Shown piece after piece: positions 62,089 through 62,137 of a stretch of DNA of 62,137 nt. Position 1 is the stretch's first letter. The number at the start of each line of letters is the position of its first letter. A program made the translations under genes and the position numbers. Where the stretch lies: assembly GCA_944330115.1 (NCBI GenBank), contig CALVIN010000005.1, positions 105,542 through 167,678 on the forward strand. Direction: 5' to 3'. This stretch comes from an uncultured Clostridia bacterium (lineage in GTDB: Bacteria > Bacillota > Clostridia > Christensenellales > Borkfalkiaceae). The notes beneath the pieces were generated by a model. It saw nothing but the letters and a program-made list of their open reading frames with translations, was not told the DNA's origin and did no database searches.

Positions 62089-62136
62089 TTTGTCTGTTTT
62101 ACTTCAGGTCAAACAGACAAAAGGGGCATGCCCCTT
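62089..62136. repeat. TGTCTG hairpin plus GGGGCATGCCCC palindrome, copy 2
   Basis: TTTGTCTGTTT (62089-62099) pairs with AAACAGACAAA (62111-62121), directly followed by AAGGGGCATGCCCCTT (62121-62136). Same composite as 15206-15244, about 190 bases upstream of the GH3 start. Confidence 0.65.
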
Positions 62137-62137
62137 T

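Overview
The window looks like chromosome of a gut-type, anaerobic clostridial Firmicute. Coding DNA is moderately GC-rich, ribosome binding sites are strong AGGAGG types, and many intergenic gaps are almost pure A/T. Promoters follow the TTGACA/TATAAT pattern. Content includes MsmX/LplABC-style sugar ABC transporters, membrane-anchored GH3 enzymes, MATE pumps and a YitT protein. A Christensenellales/Borkfalkia-like lineage is a guess from style only. No tRNA, rRNA, CRISPR array, phage or transposase gene was seen.

Layout. 1-3 kb: partial lipoprotein, GNAT, methyltransferase, AraC regulator. 3-16 kb (minus strand): pectin-oligosaccharide uptake and cleavage. It holds GH105, GH28, an LplB/LplC permease pair, a giant lipoprotein binding protein, an MsmX-like ATPase and several uncharacterised small membrane proteins threaded between them. 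16-17 kb: a leaderless CE8 pectin esterase (no signal peptide) on the plus strand. 18.4-31.4 kb (minus): nearly complete uronate catabolism. UxaC/UxaB/UxaA take galacturonate to KDG. KduI/KduD take unsaturated uronate (the GH105 product) to KDG. KdgK and a KdgA-VOC fusion take KDG to pyruvate and glyceraldehyde-3-phosphate. A second MsmX ATPase, a TIM-barrel isomerase and a CE4 deacetylase sit among them. 31.5-37 kb: two MATE pumps, an AraC regulator and a GNAT. 37.8-40.4 kb: ClpB. 40.5-43.6 kb: a membrane-tethered XRE regulator beside two paralogous secreted proteins. 43.7-50 kb and 58.2-61.9 kb: two operons, each with a domain-inverted, membrane-anchored GH3 translationally coupled to a small 4-TM protein. 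50-57.6 kb: SDR dehydrogenase, purine permease, nucleoside deoxyribosyltransferase, and a 1004-residue membrane protein with a duplicated cytoplasmic domain.

How it works together: oligogalacturonides are probably imported, de-esterified and cleaved inside the cell (GH28, GH105 and CE8 all lack signal peptides), then funnelled through two converging branches to KDG. The GH3 operons would act outside the membrane on other plant glycosides.

Most unusual: intergenic gaps carry a dispersed multi-hairpin element. Its loops and spacers are conserved between copies while its stems differ in sequence but stay base-paired. That is the covariation expected of a structured RNA or a folding DNA element. 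Also notable are four genes with good promoters but no room for a leader or Shine-Dalgarno (predicted leaderless), phased CGGGACA repeats beside the XRE gene, and the repeated GH3 + 4-TM pairing.
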